From Corynebacterium sputi DSM 45148 (GTDB lineage: Bacteria; Actinomycetota; Actinomycetes; Mycobacteriales; Mycobacteriaceae): a DNA stretch of 64,000 nt. The stretch spans positions 23,667-87,666 of the forward strand of contig NZ_ATYV01000013.1 in assembly GCF_000427865.1 (NCBI RefSeq), written 5' to 3'. Under the pieces are notes generated by a model. The model had not been told where the DNA came from and searched no databases. It worked only from the letters and a program-made list of their open reading frames with translations. This document shows, piece by piece, positions 55,862 to 64,000 of this stretch. The position numbers were made by a program, and so were the translations under genes. The number at the start of each line of letters is the position of its first letter. Within the stretch, counting starts at the first letter, position 1.

Positions 55862-57190
55862 TCAGCGACCGGTGTCGATCGGTGCGGTGGCAGGTATGCG
55901 CACTGTGAACGTTGTGCCTTGCCCTAAGGCGCTTTCCACCGCGATGGTTCCATGATGGCCTTGGAGGACGACACTGGCGATGGTGAGGCCAAGCCCGAGG
56001 CCCGGAATCGTTGACTCCCGGACCTCTGTGGTGCGGAAGAACCGGTCGAAGACTCGGAGCCTGTCCTCCTCGGTCATTCCCCGCCCGGTATCGCTGATGC
56101 ACACCTCGAGATTATCGCTGTCCTTGCGGCACGTCGCCGTGACGGTGTCACCAGCCGAGGAGTACTTGATCGCATTGGTGATGAGGTTGTCGAAGACCTG
56201 GTGCATCCGAGATGGATCAAATTCACTGGTCAGATCCTGGGTTGTCCCATCGACAAGAGTGATCCCAGCTGCCTCCGCCTGGGGTTTCGCAGCAATGAGG
56301 CTGGATCGCACAACGGTAGATAGATCCGCGGGCAGCGGGTGGATCGATGGTCGAGACGCCGTTGTTAGTAGATCAGAGACTCGGTGCAGGAGGCGTTCCG
56401 CATTGCGCTCGACGACCTGCAGATTCGCTATCAGATCGGCCGGTACTGGCTCACTTTCTGCGGTTTCCTATGCAAGGTCGACATACCCCAGGATCGACGT
56501 CAAAGGGGTGCGGAGTTCGTGGCTGACGCGGTGCAGGAAGTCATCTTTGGCTTCGAGGGCATCCATCAGTTCGGTGACATCATTGAAAACAATGACTGAA
56601 CCTGCGTACGAACCATCCGGAGCTTCCATCCTGCTGGCAGACACTGAGAGAGCTCGGGGATACCTCTCACCGATCCAGACCAACTGGTTTGCCACTGGGT
56701 TGCCGTCGATGGCCCGGCGTACCGGACGGTCTTCTGCATTGAGCGGCGTGGTTTTGTCCGAGGAGAAGAGGAGGAGCTGATCTTCGCCGGGATCGCTGAT
56801 GGTTTCTGGGATTCCTAGCTGGTGAAGTTCCCGCTGGTGGCTGTTCATCAGGACGCCATGGCCACCACCGTCGACGACGAGTACTCCGGTGGGCACAGCC
56901 TCGATGACTGTGTTGAGCAGCTGGGCCTGGCGCAGACTGGCGTCTGCAGAGGTTCGCAGCTCCGCGTCCATCGCTTGTAGTTCCCGCTGTTGGGTGTGGA
57001 TGCTGTTGCTGACGCCGGCAGTGAAAATGCCCACGACACAGAGAATCGCGGGCACGAGAATCGGCCCAAGGAACGCGTTTGGTGAGATCACGTCGATGTC
57101 TACAGCGAGCGGAGCCCAGACGATCAGGAGTGTCGCGCTGAAGTTGAGGACGTGAATCCAGCGTTTGTCATGGGAGAACCACGAGATCCA
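55862..57190 (-). pseudogene. Sensor histidine kinase remnant with in-frame stop
   Basis: The minus frame reads hydrophobic helices (LNFSATLLIVWAPLAV and PILVPAILCVVGIFTAGVSN), a PAS-like part (LLNTVIEAVPTGVLVVD), the HisKA box with HRVSHELRTPLTSILGYVDL and then TAG at 56468-56470. The same frame continues after the stop with ADLIANLQVVERNAERLLHR and a full HATPase domain (NLITNAIKYSS, ISDTGRGMTEEDRLRVFDRF, GLGLGLTIASVV). The N-terminus is joined to a glycosyltransferase fragment. No start codon or response regulator is nearby, so it is inactive unless the stop is read through. Confidence 0.78.
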
Positions 57191-57744
57191 AATGCCGCGA
57201 ACTGGGCGCGCTGGCCGGTGGTGAGGAACGAGGAAATGATGCCACGGCTGGACTTGTGATCAACGGTGTAGATCGCGGAGATGCCGCCGATGTGGGACTC
57301 AGAACGGGCCTCTTGCTCCAGGCGCTCTACGGCGTCGTACTCCAAAATGGTGTCGCCGTCGACGCCGAGGAGGTAGTCGAAACTGTCGCACACCTTGGAG
57401 AAACCGTAGTTGAGGGCGCCGACTTTCTTCTCGGCGTTCTCACCGATGTCGTGAACGAACACGTAGGTGGAGAACGTCTCGAGCACATGGCCGGTGCCTT
57501 CACCGGTGCGCAGGTGCTCGCCAGCGTAGGTCCGGGCGATCGCGAAGGTGCGGTCAGTGGTGTTGCTGATGACCACGTGGATCACCTCAGGCGGACGAGA
57601 CTGGGTCAGCAGCGAATCCAGAACTGAAGCGATCGAGTCTTCCTCGTTGTATGCCGGAATGGCACAGGCGATCGAGGTATGCGGCCGGGTGCTGGACACC
57701 GACCCCTGCGAGGTGATGGTGACGAACCCGTTGTCCGTGGTCAC
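57190..57744 (-). pseudogene. Family 2 glycosyltransferase, N-terminal fragment
   Basis: From the ATG at 57744 the frame reads a GT-A fold start: IACAIPAYNEEDSIASVLDS, HVVISNTTDRT, KVGALNYGFSKV and the DxD-type YLLGVDGDTILEYDAVERL, then QRAQFAAF. The similarity stops there (near 57190) and the frame runs out in unrelated codons to a stop at 57124. The acceptor-binding and membrane part is missing. It resembles processive polysaccharide synthases. The break coincides with the start of the kinase remnant. Confidence 0.72.
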
Positions 57745-57840
57745 CGGGGTTGTCCCTTAATGGTGGGACAGCGACCTCAAGAATCGGTGCGGTCAAGACG
57801 CAGGATTACCGCAGGAAAGAGGAATGATGAGCCGAAGGCT

Positions 57841-59556
57841 CTAGAAGACTTGGCGGATGTTGGCCTTTGCCAGGTCGATTAGCTCGGAGCCGCGACCGTC
57901 CAGGACGGTGCGGACGGCGAAGAGGGCGAAGCCCTCAGCCTGTTCCTTCTCGATGGACGGAGGAATGGTGAGCTCCTGGCGTTCGACGACGACGTCGAGA
58001 AGCGCTGGTCCATCATGCGCCAGGAACTCATCGATTGCCTTGTCGAGGTCCTTCGGATCCTCTACCCGGATCCCCTTGATCCCGAGAGCGTTGGCGACAG
58101 CCGCGAAGTCAGGGTTGGACAGGTCGGTGGCGTAGTTCACGAAGCCGGCGGCCTTCATCTCCAGCTCGACGAAGTTGAGGGAGTCATTGTTATAGACCAC
58201 GGTCTTCACCGGCAGTTTGTTCTGGGTGACGGTGAGCAATTCGCCCATCAGCATCGACAGTCCACCGTCGCCGGCGAGGGCGATCACCTGGCGATCTGGG
58301 TAGGCAATCTGGGCGCCGATGGACTGGGGAAGGGCATTGGCCATCGAGCCGTGCGTGAAGGAACCAATGAGTCGACGGCGACCGTTCATGTCCAGGTGCC
58401 TGGCCGCCCACATCACCGGCGAGCCGACGTCCGGAATGAACACCGCATCATCCGCAGCCTTGTCATTGATGAGAGCAGTGAGGTGCTGCGGGTGGATCCG
58501 CTTGCGGTCGGGCTTCTCTAGGTCCTTCAAGTTCTTGAGAGTCTTGCCGTGGTGCTTGAGCACCTTGTCCAGGTGCTTCGAGCTCTTATTGACCTGGAGC
58601 TTCGGCAGGAGCGCTGCCACGGTTTCCTTGACCGTGCCAACCAACGGGTGATCGACGCTGACCCGTCGTCCGATCTGCCCACCACGGACATCGACCTGGA
58701 TGACCGTGGCTCCTTCTGGATAGAACTGCGGGTACGGGAAGTCCGTGCCGAGCATGATGAGCGTCTCCGCTTCGATCAGGGCGTGGTACCCGGAGGTGAT
58801 ACCCAGCAGGCCGGTCATGCCCACGTCATAGGGATTGTCGTACTCCACGTGCTCTTTGCCACGCAGCGCGTGCACGACTGGGGCCTGCAGCTTCTCTGCG
58901 AGGTTCACCAACTCGTCATGTGCTCCGGCCGCTCCGGCACCAGCCAGGATGGTGACCTTGGAGTTTCCGTTGATCGCGTCGGCGGCAGCCTGAAGTGCCT
59001 CGTCATCAGGAAGGATGGAAGAGGTGGTTGGCAGAATCGTCTGCGGCTTCGCGTCGGTCTTTCCGGTTAGCACGTCGCCGGGAATGACAAGAACAGCCGG
59101 GCCGGATTGGGAAAGCGCCTCCCGCATCGCAATCCGCAGTAGCCGGGGAAGCTGCTCTGGTTGCGAGACGTACTCGGTGTAGACGCTCGATTCGCGGTAC
59201 AGGTCCTGTGGATGGGTCTCCTGGAAATACCCAGTGCCGATCTCTGGGGTGGGGATGTGTGCGGCCAGCACCAGCATCGGAACCCTGGAACGCTTCGCGT
59301 CGTAGACACCATTGATCAGGTGCAAGTTGCCGGGACCGCAGGAGCCGGCGCAGACAGCAATCCGGCCGGTCAGCGCGGCATCAGCGGACGCGGCGAAAGC
59401 AGCGGATTCCTCATGTCGGACGTGTACCCAGTCCACCTCGTCGGTTGTCCGCAGGGCGTCGGTGAATCCATTGAGTGAATCTCCGGGCAGTCCGTAGACG
59501 CGGTTAACTCCGCTGGCGGCGAGAGTATCGACGATGTGCTTTGCGACGGTGGGCAT
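57841..59556 (-). CDS. pqo: Pyruvate:quinone oxidoreductase
   Basis: This thiamine-diphosphate and FAD flavoenzyme (PoxB/Pqo) oxidises pyruvate to acetate and CO2 and passes electrons to menaquinone at the membrane. The 571-residue protein has the PYR domain (YGLPGDSLNGFTDAL, HVRHEESAAFAA with the catalytic Glu), a central FAD domain, and the PP domain with GSFTHGSMANALPQSIGAQ and the ThDP motif GDGGLSMLMGEL ending NNDSLNF. The C-terminal segment is the membrane-activation helix of the family. A GGAAAGGAA site precedes the ATG at 59556. Confidence 0.92.
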   Translation of the reverse strand: MPTVAKHIVDTLAASGVNRVYGLPGDSLNGFTDALRTTDEVDWVHVRHEESAAFAASADAALTGRIAVCAGSCGPGNLHLINGVYDAKRSRVPMLVLAAHIPTPEIGTGYFQETHPQDLYRESSVYTEYVSQPEQLPRLLRIAMREALSQSGPAVLVIPGDVLTGKTDAKPQTILPTTSSILPDDEALQAAADAINGNSKVTILAGAGAAGAHDELVNLAEKLQAPVVHALRGKEHVEYDNPYDVGMTGLLGITSGYHALIEAETLIMLGTDFPYPQFYPEGATVIQVDVRGGQIGRRVSVDHPLVGTVKETVAALLPKLQVNKSSKHLDKVLKHHGKTLKNLKDLEKPDRKRIHPQHLTALINDKAADDAVFIPDVGSPVMWAARHLDMNGRRRLIGSFTHGSMANALPQSIGAQIAYPDRQVIALAGDGGLSMLMGELLTVTQNKLPVKTVVYNNDSLNFVELEMKAAGFVNYATDLSNPDFAAVANALGIKGIRVEDPKDLDKAIDEFLAHDGPALLDVVVERQELTIPPSIEKEQAEGFALFAVRTVLDGRGSELIDLAKANIRQVF

Positions 59557-59805
59557 GGCATTCCTTTCCCCGATCCAGGAAGGAGCGTCCGGCGATGGGG
59601 CCTTAAGGGCCACGCTTAACGACGTAAAGAGCGCCCACCTCGACACTCCTTAGCCAGTGGTCCGAGGCCGCCTCGCCGGTGCGATCCTCTTCCGGCGCCA
59701 CCATACGCCGGTTTATTGACGTCGGCCGCTGAGTAGGTGGCCATAGAGACCGAGAGCATCAGGATGACGCACGAGGACTCACTGCAAGTGGTCTCTAGGC
59801 GGCAC

Positions 59806-59847
59806 CACATCAAATAGGGGCCTGTAGCAAAGTTGCTATTTGATGTG
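59806..59847. repeat. Perfect 12-bp inverted repeat downstream of pyk2
   Basis: CACATCAAATAG (59806-59817) pairs with CTATTTGATGTG (59836-59847). A second hairpin, TAGCAA/TTGCTA, overlaps the right arm, so the two cannot form fully together. Another inverted pair, TAGAGACC at 59744-59751 and GGTCTCTA at 59790-59797, lies beside it. The 336-bp spacer between pqo and pyk2 otherwise has no gene. Confidence 0.6.
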
Positions 59848-59892
59848 AGGCGTCGTTTCTATCAATTACAGGAGGAGTGAGTTGGGCCCTGA

Positions 59893-61824
59893 CTATCCAG
59901 TCCGGCCCAAGTCCCATGACTCCAGTCGACGTAGGAGGCTGATCTTCTTCTCCGTGTGTGTCTGCATCCGTTGCAAGATGTCCGCCAGGGTGCTGACGGC
60001 GGTGACGATGAACGGGCCCTTGTTCAGCATCACGACTTCCGCCTGCTGAGCCTCGGCGGCGTCGGTAACCTCCGCGCGGGTGGGAAGACCCTTCTTGGCC
60101 AGCTGTTCCAGCACCTGGGTTGCCCAGATGACGGGGACACCGGCGGATTCGCAGAGCCACAGGATCTCCTGCTGCACCTCAGCCATCCGTTCGAAGCCGA
60201 TCTCCACTGCGAGATCTCCGCGGGCGATCATCACGCCCACGCTGGGCCAGCGCATTGCGGCGAGGAGAATCTGGGGGAGGTTCCGAAACGCCCGCAGTGT
60301 TTCGATCTTGAGGACCAGCCCAAAGTCGCGGTCAGCGGCAGGGGAGTCCCGCAGCAGATCAATGACTTCTTGGACATCTTCGGCGGTGTTCACAAATGAC
60401 ACGTTCACGATGTCCGCGTGCTTGGCGACGAACTTGAGGTCCCGCCTATCCTTGTCCGTCAACGCAGATACCGGCAGTTCGGTATCGGGTACGTTGATGC
60501 CCTTCTCCGCCTTCAATTTTGATCCGCCGGGAGCAGTGCGGTCGATCCGAACGTCGATCCGATCTGTGCTGACGAGGACCGCGGTGCCCTCGATAGAGCC
60601 ATCGTCGAAAAGTACTCGTTCACCAGGCTCAACGGCATCGAATACCTCCGGCAATGTGCAGCCCACCCGCGCCGGGCCAATTGGAGTGACCGGTTGAGGG
60701 TCTGTGGTCCTGAGCAGCTGAAGTGTCTCACCTTCATGAAGGCGAAGAGCCTGCTCCATCGCGGGCAGTGCTGCAATGGTGAGGGAGGAGTCTGCAGCCC
60801 CATCGGTATGCAGCCCGACACCTTCGGTCACATACGTCGTCTTCGCGGTGCTGACCAACACTCCGCCTGCACCGCGATACAGGATGGGGAGGCGTCGCTT
60901 GGAGCCGCGGGCGTCGATAAGCCGCAGTTCTGAGCCCGGGGCCAATGACCGGCGTTCCAAATCAGCAGTGCACGTCACCGGGACGACTGTGGCCTCAGCA
61001 GCGATGTCACCGAAGCCTGTCGCTTGCAGGTTTTCCAGATCGATACCCGCGGGGCCGGGCTGGTCCGTCAGCCCCAGCCAGACGTACGCGGGGACGAGCA
61101 CCCGACCGTAGGTATCCCGACTCGGCTTAATCTTCACCACGCCAGGCGCTGGCAGGAAGGGCCCAGTGCGAAGTTTCGGTCCGCCCAGATCCATGCTGAC
61201 TCGCACTGGACGCTCGGCGCGCTTGGCCTCACTACGGGCGAGGCCGATGATGGATTCCCAGGTCTCCGGGTCATCGTGGGCACAATTCACCCGGATCAAG
61301 TTCATACCTGCGGCAACCAGGTCTCGCAGGAGCGGCCGGTTGTGGGATGCCTCCGAGGGCATCGTCACCATGATTCGGGTGTAGCGATCTTCCGGTGCAG
61401 GGCCAAAACAACGAATAGCAGCAGTATCGAGCCTCGCCGGTCCGTCGATCACCCCATCTGCGTCGGTGTCCAGCCCGGGATCTGCCGGTTCTTCTGCAGT
61501 GCCTTCCGAGACCACCCGCGCGGCATTGCGGATGGCGTTGATGGTTGGCAGCACGTGCGGTTCAACTCGCCCGAGGCTGGAAAAACCATGCAGCGACAAT
61601 CCGGCCTGAATTGGCCGCAGGTCGCGGCGGCGCAGAGTCACGTAATGGATCAGGTTGCGGGCGTTGTCGGTCCACTCCGGTGCAACCGCCGTGATGTCCT
61701 CCGCATGGAGTTTTCCGGCGGAGATCAGCGCGGCATTGATGTCGTCGAGCTGCTCACGGAGCCACGGCAGCTGGTCGCCGGGCTCAGGTAGAGAAGACGC
61801 GACAGAGGATTTGTCGTTCATCAC
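59893..61824 (-). CDS. pyk2: Non-canonical pyruvate kinase (Pyk2-like)
   Basis: The 643-residue protein has a pyruvate-kinase TIM barrel split over the sequence: TRIMVTMPSEASHNRPLL, DLGGPKLRTGPF, the barrel segments KHADIVNVSFVNTAEDVQEV and GVMIARGDLAVEIGFERM with catalytic Arg-Gly-Asp-Leu, and PVIWATQVLEQLAKKGLPTR. The N-terminal 110 residues are an extra domain, and the allosteric C-terminal domain is missing. The same layout is found in the second pyruvate kinase of C. glutamicum (Pyk2), which makes pyruvate from PEP. It lies near pqo, another pyruvate-node enzyme. Confidence 0.85.
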   Translation of the reverse strand: MMNDKSSVASSLPEPGDQLPWLREQLDDINAALISAGKLHAEDITAVAPEWTDNARNLIHYVTLRRRDLRPIQAGLSLHGFSSLGRVEPHVLPTINAIRNAARVVSEGTAEEPADPGLDTDADGVIDGPARLDTAAIRCFGPAPEDRYTRIMVTMPSEASHNRPLLRDLVAAGMNLIRVNCAHDDPETWESIIGLARSEAKRAERPVRVSMDLGGPKLRTGPFLPAPGVVKIKPSRDTYGRVLVPAYVWLGLTDQPGPAGIDLENLQATGFGDIAAEATVVPVTCTADLERRSLAPGSELRLIDARGSKRRLPILYRGAGGVLVSTAKTTYVTEGVGLHTDGAADSSLTIAALPAMEQALRLHEGETLQLLRTTDPQPVTPIGPARVGCTLPEVFDAVEPGERVLFDDGSIEGTAVLVSTDRIDVRIDRTAPGGSKLKAEKGINVPDTELPVSALTDKDRRDLKFVAKHADIVNVSFVNTAEDVQEVIDLLRDSPAADRDFGLVLKIETLRAFRNLPQILLAAMRWPSVGVMIARGDLAVEIGFERMAEVQQEILWLCESAGVPVIWATQVLEQLAKKGLPTRAEVTDAAEAQQAEVVMLNKGPFIVTAVSTLADILQRMQTHTEKKISLLRRLESWDLGRTG

Positions 61825-61990
61825 TGACTCCCCGAGTTGTTGTGGAATCGCGCTGTCTGTTCACCTTCAAGGTTACGGTGACCAGCGGAAACCTGCATTG
61901 CGAGAAGCCGGTGGGTGTAGTCCAGTCGCCCTGATCGGGCCGGAAACCATGATTGAATGGAAGTGACGTGCATTACATCGGAGGTAAGCC

Positions 61991-62506
61991 ATGACTGACC
62001 ACAGTTCGACGACAGATGCAGCCGGCTCAGGGGCGCACACGGAGCAGTTCCGCGATATCTCCGCACGGACGGTCGCCGGTACACCCCTCGACGCAGTTGT
62101 CTATGCCGACCGCAATGGCATCATCCGACTATGGAACTCTGCGGCGCAGAATATCTTCGGTTTCACTGAGGAAGAGGCGGTGGGGCAGTCCCTCGACCTG
62201 ATCATCCCGGAGAAACACCGCACACCTCACTGGGCCGGGTGGGACAAGGTTCTCCAGACCGGACACACCTCGTACGGTCACGAACCACTGACGGTGCCGG
62301 GCCTCAACGCCGCTGGTGAACGGATCTCATTGTCGTTTTCCATCACGATCCTGACCGACGGAGATGGTCAGATTGAGGGCATCGCGGCAGTCCTGCATGA
62401 CGTGAGTGAGCAGTGGGATAAACAACGTGCTTTACGACGTCGAGTTCGTGACCTCGAACGCCAAATCCGCGACCTCGGCGCAGAACCGGTGGATCAGCCG
62501 AGCTGA
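61991..62506 (+). CDS. Single-domain PAS protein
   Basis: This 171-residue protein has a PAS domain at about residues 28-140: VVYADRNGIIRLWNSAAQNI, FGFTEEEAVGQSLDLIIPEKH, and a C-terminal VLHDVSEQWDKQRALRRRV linking helix. There is no kinase or output domain, so it may sense a ligand, flavin or haem and act through a partner. A GGAGG site precedes the ATG. Its 3' end overlaps the converging SRPBCC gene by 13 bases. Confidence 0.8.
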   Translation: MTDHSSTTDAAGSGAHTEQFRDISARTVAGTPLDAVVYADRNGIIRLWNSAAQNIFGFTEEEAVGQSLDLIIPEKHRTPHWAGWDKVLQTGHTSYGHEPLTVPGLNAAGERISLSFSITILTDGDGQIEGIAAVLHDVSEQWDKQRALRRRVRDLERQIRDLGAEPVDQPS

Positions 62507-63084
62507 CGGTCGTAGAACTCGATGATGTCGGTGGGGAAGCCGTCCCAGTCTTCGTCGTCGGTCTCCATCGCGTCGCCGGCGATGTAGCGCTGCAATGTGT
62601 CCAAGATCAGGTGCCAGCCCACGGCGAAATCCACTGCGGCATCTCGGACGATGGCGCTGTGCGTGAGAACCACCGTCGTTCCTGATCCGGTGGATTGGAA
62701 CTGCCACAGGACCGTCGAATCCGGCAGGCCTTCCCACCTCCACGTGTGCTCGAGCATCGCAGTGGAGTCGGTGGCCTCGACTAAGTCGGCCATTTCAGTT
62801 GATGATCCTGGGCCTAGGGAATTGAGGGGCAGCGCTGAGGTGACGGTGCCGGTCGCTTGGCCTTCTTCGCCGAAATCGTAGCGAACGTGACCACCGGACT
62901 CAGGTTGGATTTCGCTTCCCGGGAGCCACGTGGACATCTGGGCGGGATCGGTCAGTGCGGCCCACGCATGGGCGATTGATCCCGGGATTTCCCGGCGGAA
63001 GGAGACTCGGACGGCACCGTCGTCGCTGGTTCCGAGGGTGCCGGCACCGGTGGGGGCATTGGCGGGAGTCTGTCGATCGTCCAT
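62494..63084 (-). CDS. SRPBCC (AHSA1-like) protein
   Basis: The 196-residue protein has a helix-grip fold: VSFRREIPGSIAHAWAALTD, STWLPGSEIQPESGGHVRY and a C-terminal helix with WHLILDTLQRY. This superfamily binds hydrophobic ligands or co-chaperones such as Hsp90-activators. No partner is near and the role is unknown. It ends in a 13-bp overlap with the PAS gene. Confidence 0.82.
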   Translation of the reverse strand: MDDRQTPANAPTGAGTLGTSDDGAVRVSFRREIPGSIAHAWAALTDPAQMSTWLPGSEIQPESGGHVRYDFGEEGQATGTVTSALPLNSLGPGSSTEMADLVEATDSTAMLEHTWRWEGLPDSTVLWQFQSTGSGTTVVLTHSAIVRDAAVDFAVGWHLILDTLQRYIAGDAMETDDEDWDGFPTDIIEFYDRQLG

Positions 63085-63129
63085 ACCCCAAACGTAGCGA
63101 TGTTCCTCTGACCTGGCAGTGAGTCCGTA

Positions 63130-63735
63130 TCACCGGGAACGGAATCTACGGGCAAAGCAGGTGGGAGATTCCCCAAAGTGCTCGGTGAAGGCCCTCCGAA
63201 ACGACGTCACGTTTGTGTAGCCGACTCGGTGCGCCACCGCAGCCACCGACGTGTCCGCCCGTAGTAGTTCTATTGCCGTGGTCATCCGTGCCCGGATCCG
63301 CCACTGGCGGACGGTAGTTGCTGTCTCGGCGAGGAACCGTCGTTCGATTGTTCTGGGGGAGACGTGCACCGATGCCGCCAGTTCTGCGACGCTCCGGACA
63401 TCACCGGGATTGAAGAGGATCGTCTCCGCCACGGCACGGGCCTCCGGGGAGCTGGGCAACGGAAGGTTCGTATCGCCAGGAGAGGAGCCCTCGATGATCG
63501 ACAGGATCTGACGGGTCAGGTCTGGTGGTGGGGAAATGTCGATGGTCTGTGCCACGTGGAGGGCATGCATCAGCCGGCTGAGGGGTTCGTCCACGGAGAC
63601 GATCGTCAGCTTGGACAGTGTCGTGGCTAGGTCGACAACCGGAAACGCAAGAGCGGTAACTACCGAGTTTTCCCGCACGGTGAAATTGTGTCGAGTCCCG
63701 ACCGGGATCCACAGGGCGTGGTGGTTCGCCCCGGG
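63130..63735 (-). pseudogene. AraC-family regulator, 5' end removed by an insertion element
   Basis: About 200 C-terminal residues remain. The cupin-like part begins abruptly with GANHHALWIPVGTRH, and the tandem helix-turn-helix is complete (DVRSVAELAASVHVSPRTIE and SVAAVAHRVGYTNVTSFRR). At about 63735 the similarity stops, and the minus frame runs into DNA antisense to a transposase gene. The N-terminal part with the rest of the cupin lies beyond the insertion or is lost. An intact gene cannot be made in this window. Confidence 0.8.
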
Positions 63736-63774
63736 TTTAATGGAGGGTAAGAAATTGGAAAAGGAAACCTTCAC

Positions 63775-64000
63775 ATGCCCGTCAAGTACACCCCGGAGCT
63801 CAAGCAGCGTGCTGTAGAACTCGTGCTCCGCGCCCAAGCCGATCCGGCAACCGCCCACGGCGCGGTCACCCGCATCGCCAATGAGCTCGGCCTCAGCAAA
63901 GAATCCCTGCGCGTCTGGGTCCGCAACCACAAACAATCCGGCGCCGACAGCCCCGCTGAATCCCTCGACCTGGAAGCAGAAAACCGCAGACTACGAGTCG
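63775..64000 (+). mobile_element. IS3-type transposase OrfA, partial (window end)
   Basis: From the ATG at 63775 (GGAAAAGGAAACC precedes it) the frame reads the N-terminus of an IS3-family OrfA: VKYTPELKQRAVELVLRAQ, a helix-turn-helix with IANELGLSKESLRVWVRN, and a leucine-zipper start (LDLEAENRRLRV). The left element end is at about 63736-63741, where the AraC homology stops. The element continues beyond the window, so OrfB, the right end and the target duplication are not visible. Confidence 0.85.

Noticed and set aside
59616..59813. 65-codon minus-strand frame between pqo and pyk2
   Set aside because: No homology, overlaps inverted repeats and lacks a convincing ribosome site.

Overview
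The window is the replication-origin region of a moderately high-GC actinobacterium, almost certainly a Corynebacterium. The evidence is the order rpmH-rnpA-yidD-yidC-rsmG-parA-parB on one side and dnaA-dnaN-recF-dciA-gyrB-gyrA on the other, a MurJ flippase fused to a pseudokinase, the sigM-trxB-trxA-cwlM run, a two-copper-style decayed locus and a cluster of TGTTTCACGTGAAACA parS sites. The species cannot be named from sequence alone. oriC lies around 30.9-33.5 kb, with DnaA boxes on both sides of dnaA.

Layout. 1-1.1 kb: a cut-off Crp/Fnr regulator next to two decayed genes, a heavy-metal-binding (HMA) protein with an in-frame stop and a broken small lipoprotein. 1.2-2.8 kb: a cupin protein, a 110-bp inverted-repeat element and a LysR regulator. 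2.9-13.7 kb: leuS, an SdpI-like membrane protein with a Cys-rich tail, a BASS transporter, a TVP38 protein, an unknown protein, the AzlCD branched-chain amino acid exporter, a GNAT, YqgE and the CCA-adding enzyme. 13.8-24.3 kb: the conserved envelope and redox run (Nudix, DUF6049, MurJ-pseudokinase, SigM, TrxB, TrxA, CwlM). 24.3-30.6 kb: a GNAT and the parB-parA-rsmG-yidC-yidD-rnpA-rpmH block, transcribed away from oriC. 31.3-39.1 kb: dnaA, dnaN, recF, dciA, gyrB.

39.1-49.5 kb, between gyrB and gyrA, is an accessory interval. It holds six parS sites (plus a degenerate one), a secreted peptidase, a hydrolase and a sulfonate/taurine uptake locus. In that locus the ROK regulator and the FMN-dependent sulfonate monooxygenase are both truncated at one junction and the flavin reductase carries a stop codon, while the ABC transporter genes remain open. 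A PLP enzyme, an amidohydrolase and a toxin-antitoxin-like small gene pair follow. 49.6-52.9 kb: gyrA, a DUF3566 protein, tRNA-Ile and tRNA-Ala.

53-64 kb is peripheral: an aldo-keto reductase, an AspT-type antiporter, a glycosyltransferase fragment joined to a decayed histidine kinase, pyruvate:quinone oxidoreductase, a non-canonical pyruvate kinase, a PAS protein, a SRPBCC protein and an AraC regulator interrupted by an IS3-type element that runs off the window end.

No single large undescribed system stands out. The most notable unexplained signal is an 11-base word, CGTCGTAAAGC, present seven times in 64 kb where chance would give far fewer than one. Other points of interest are the decayed sulfonate locus threaded with parS sites, paired CGTCACGTGACG palindromes and an IS6-like-ended 110-bp element.
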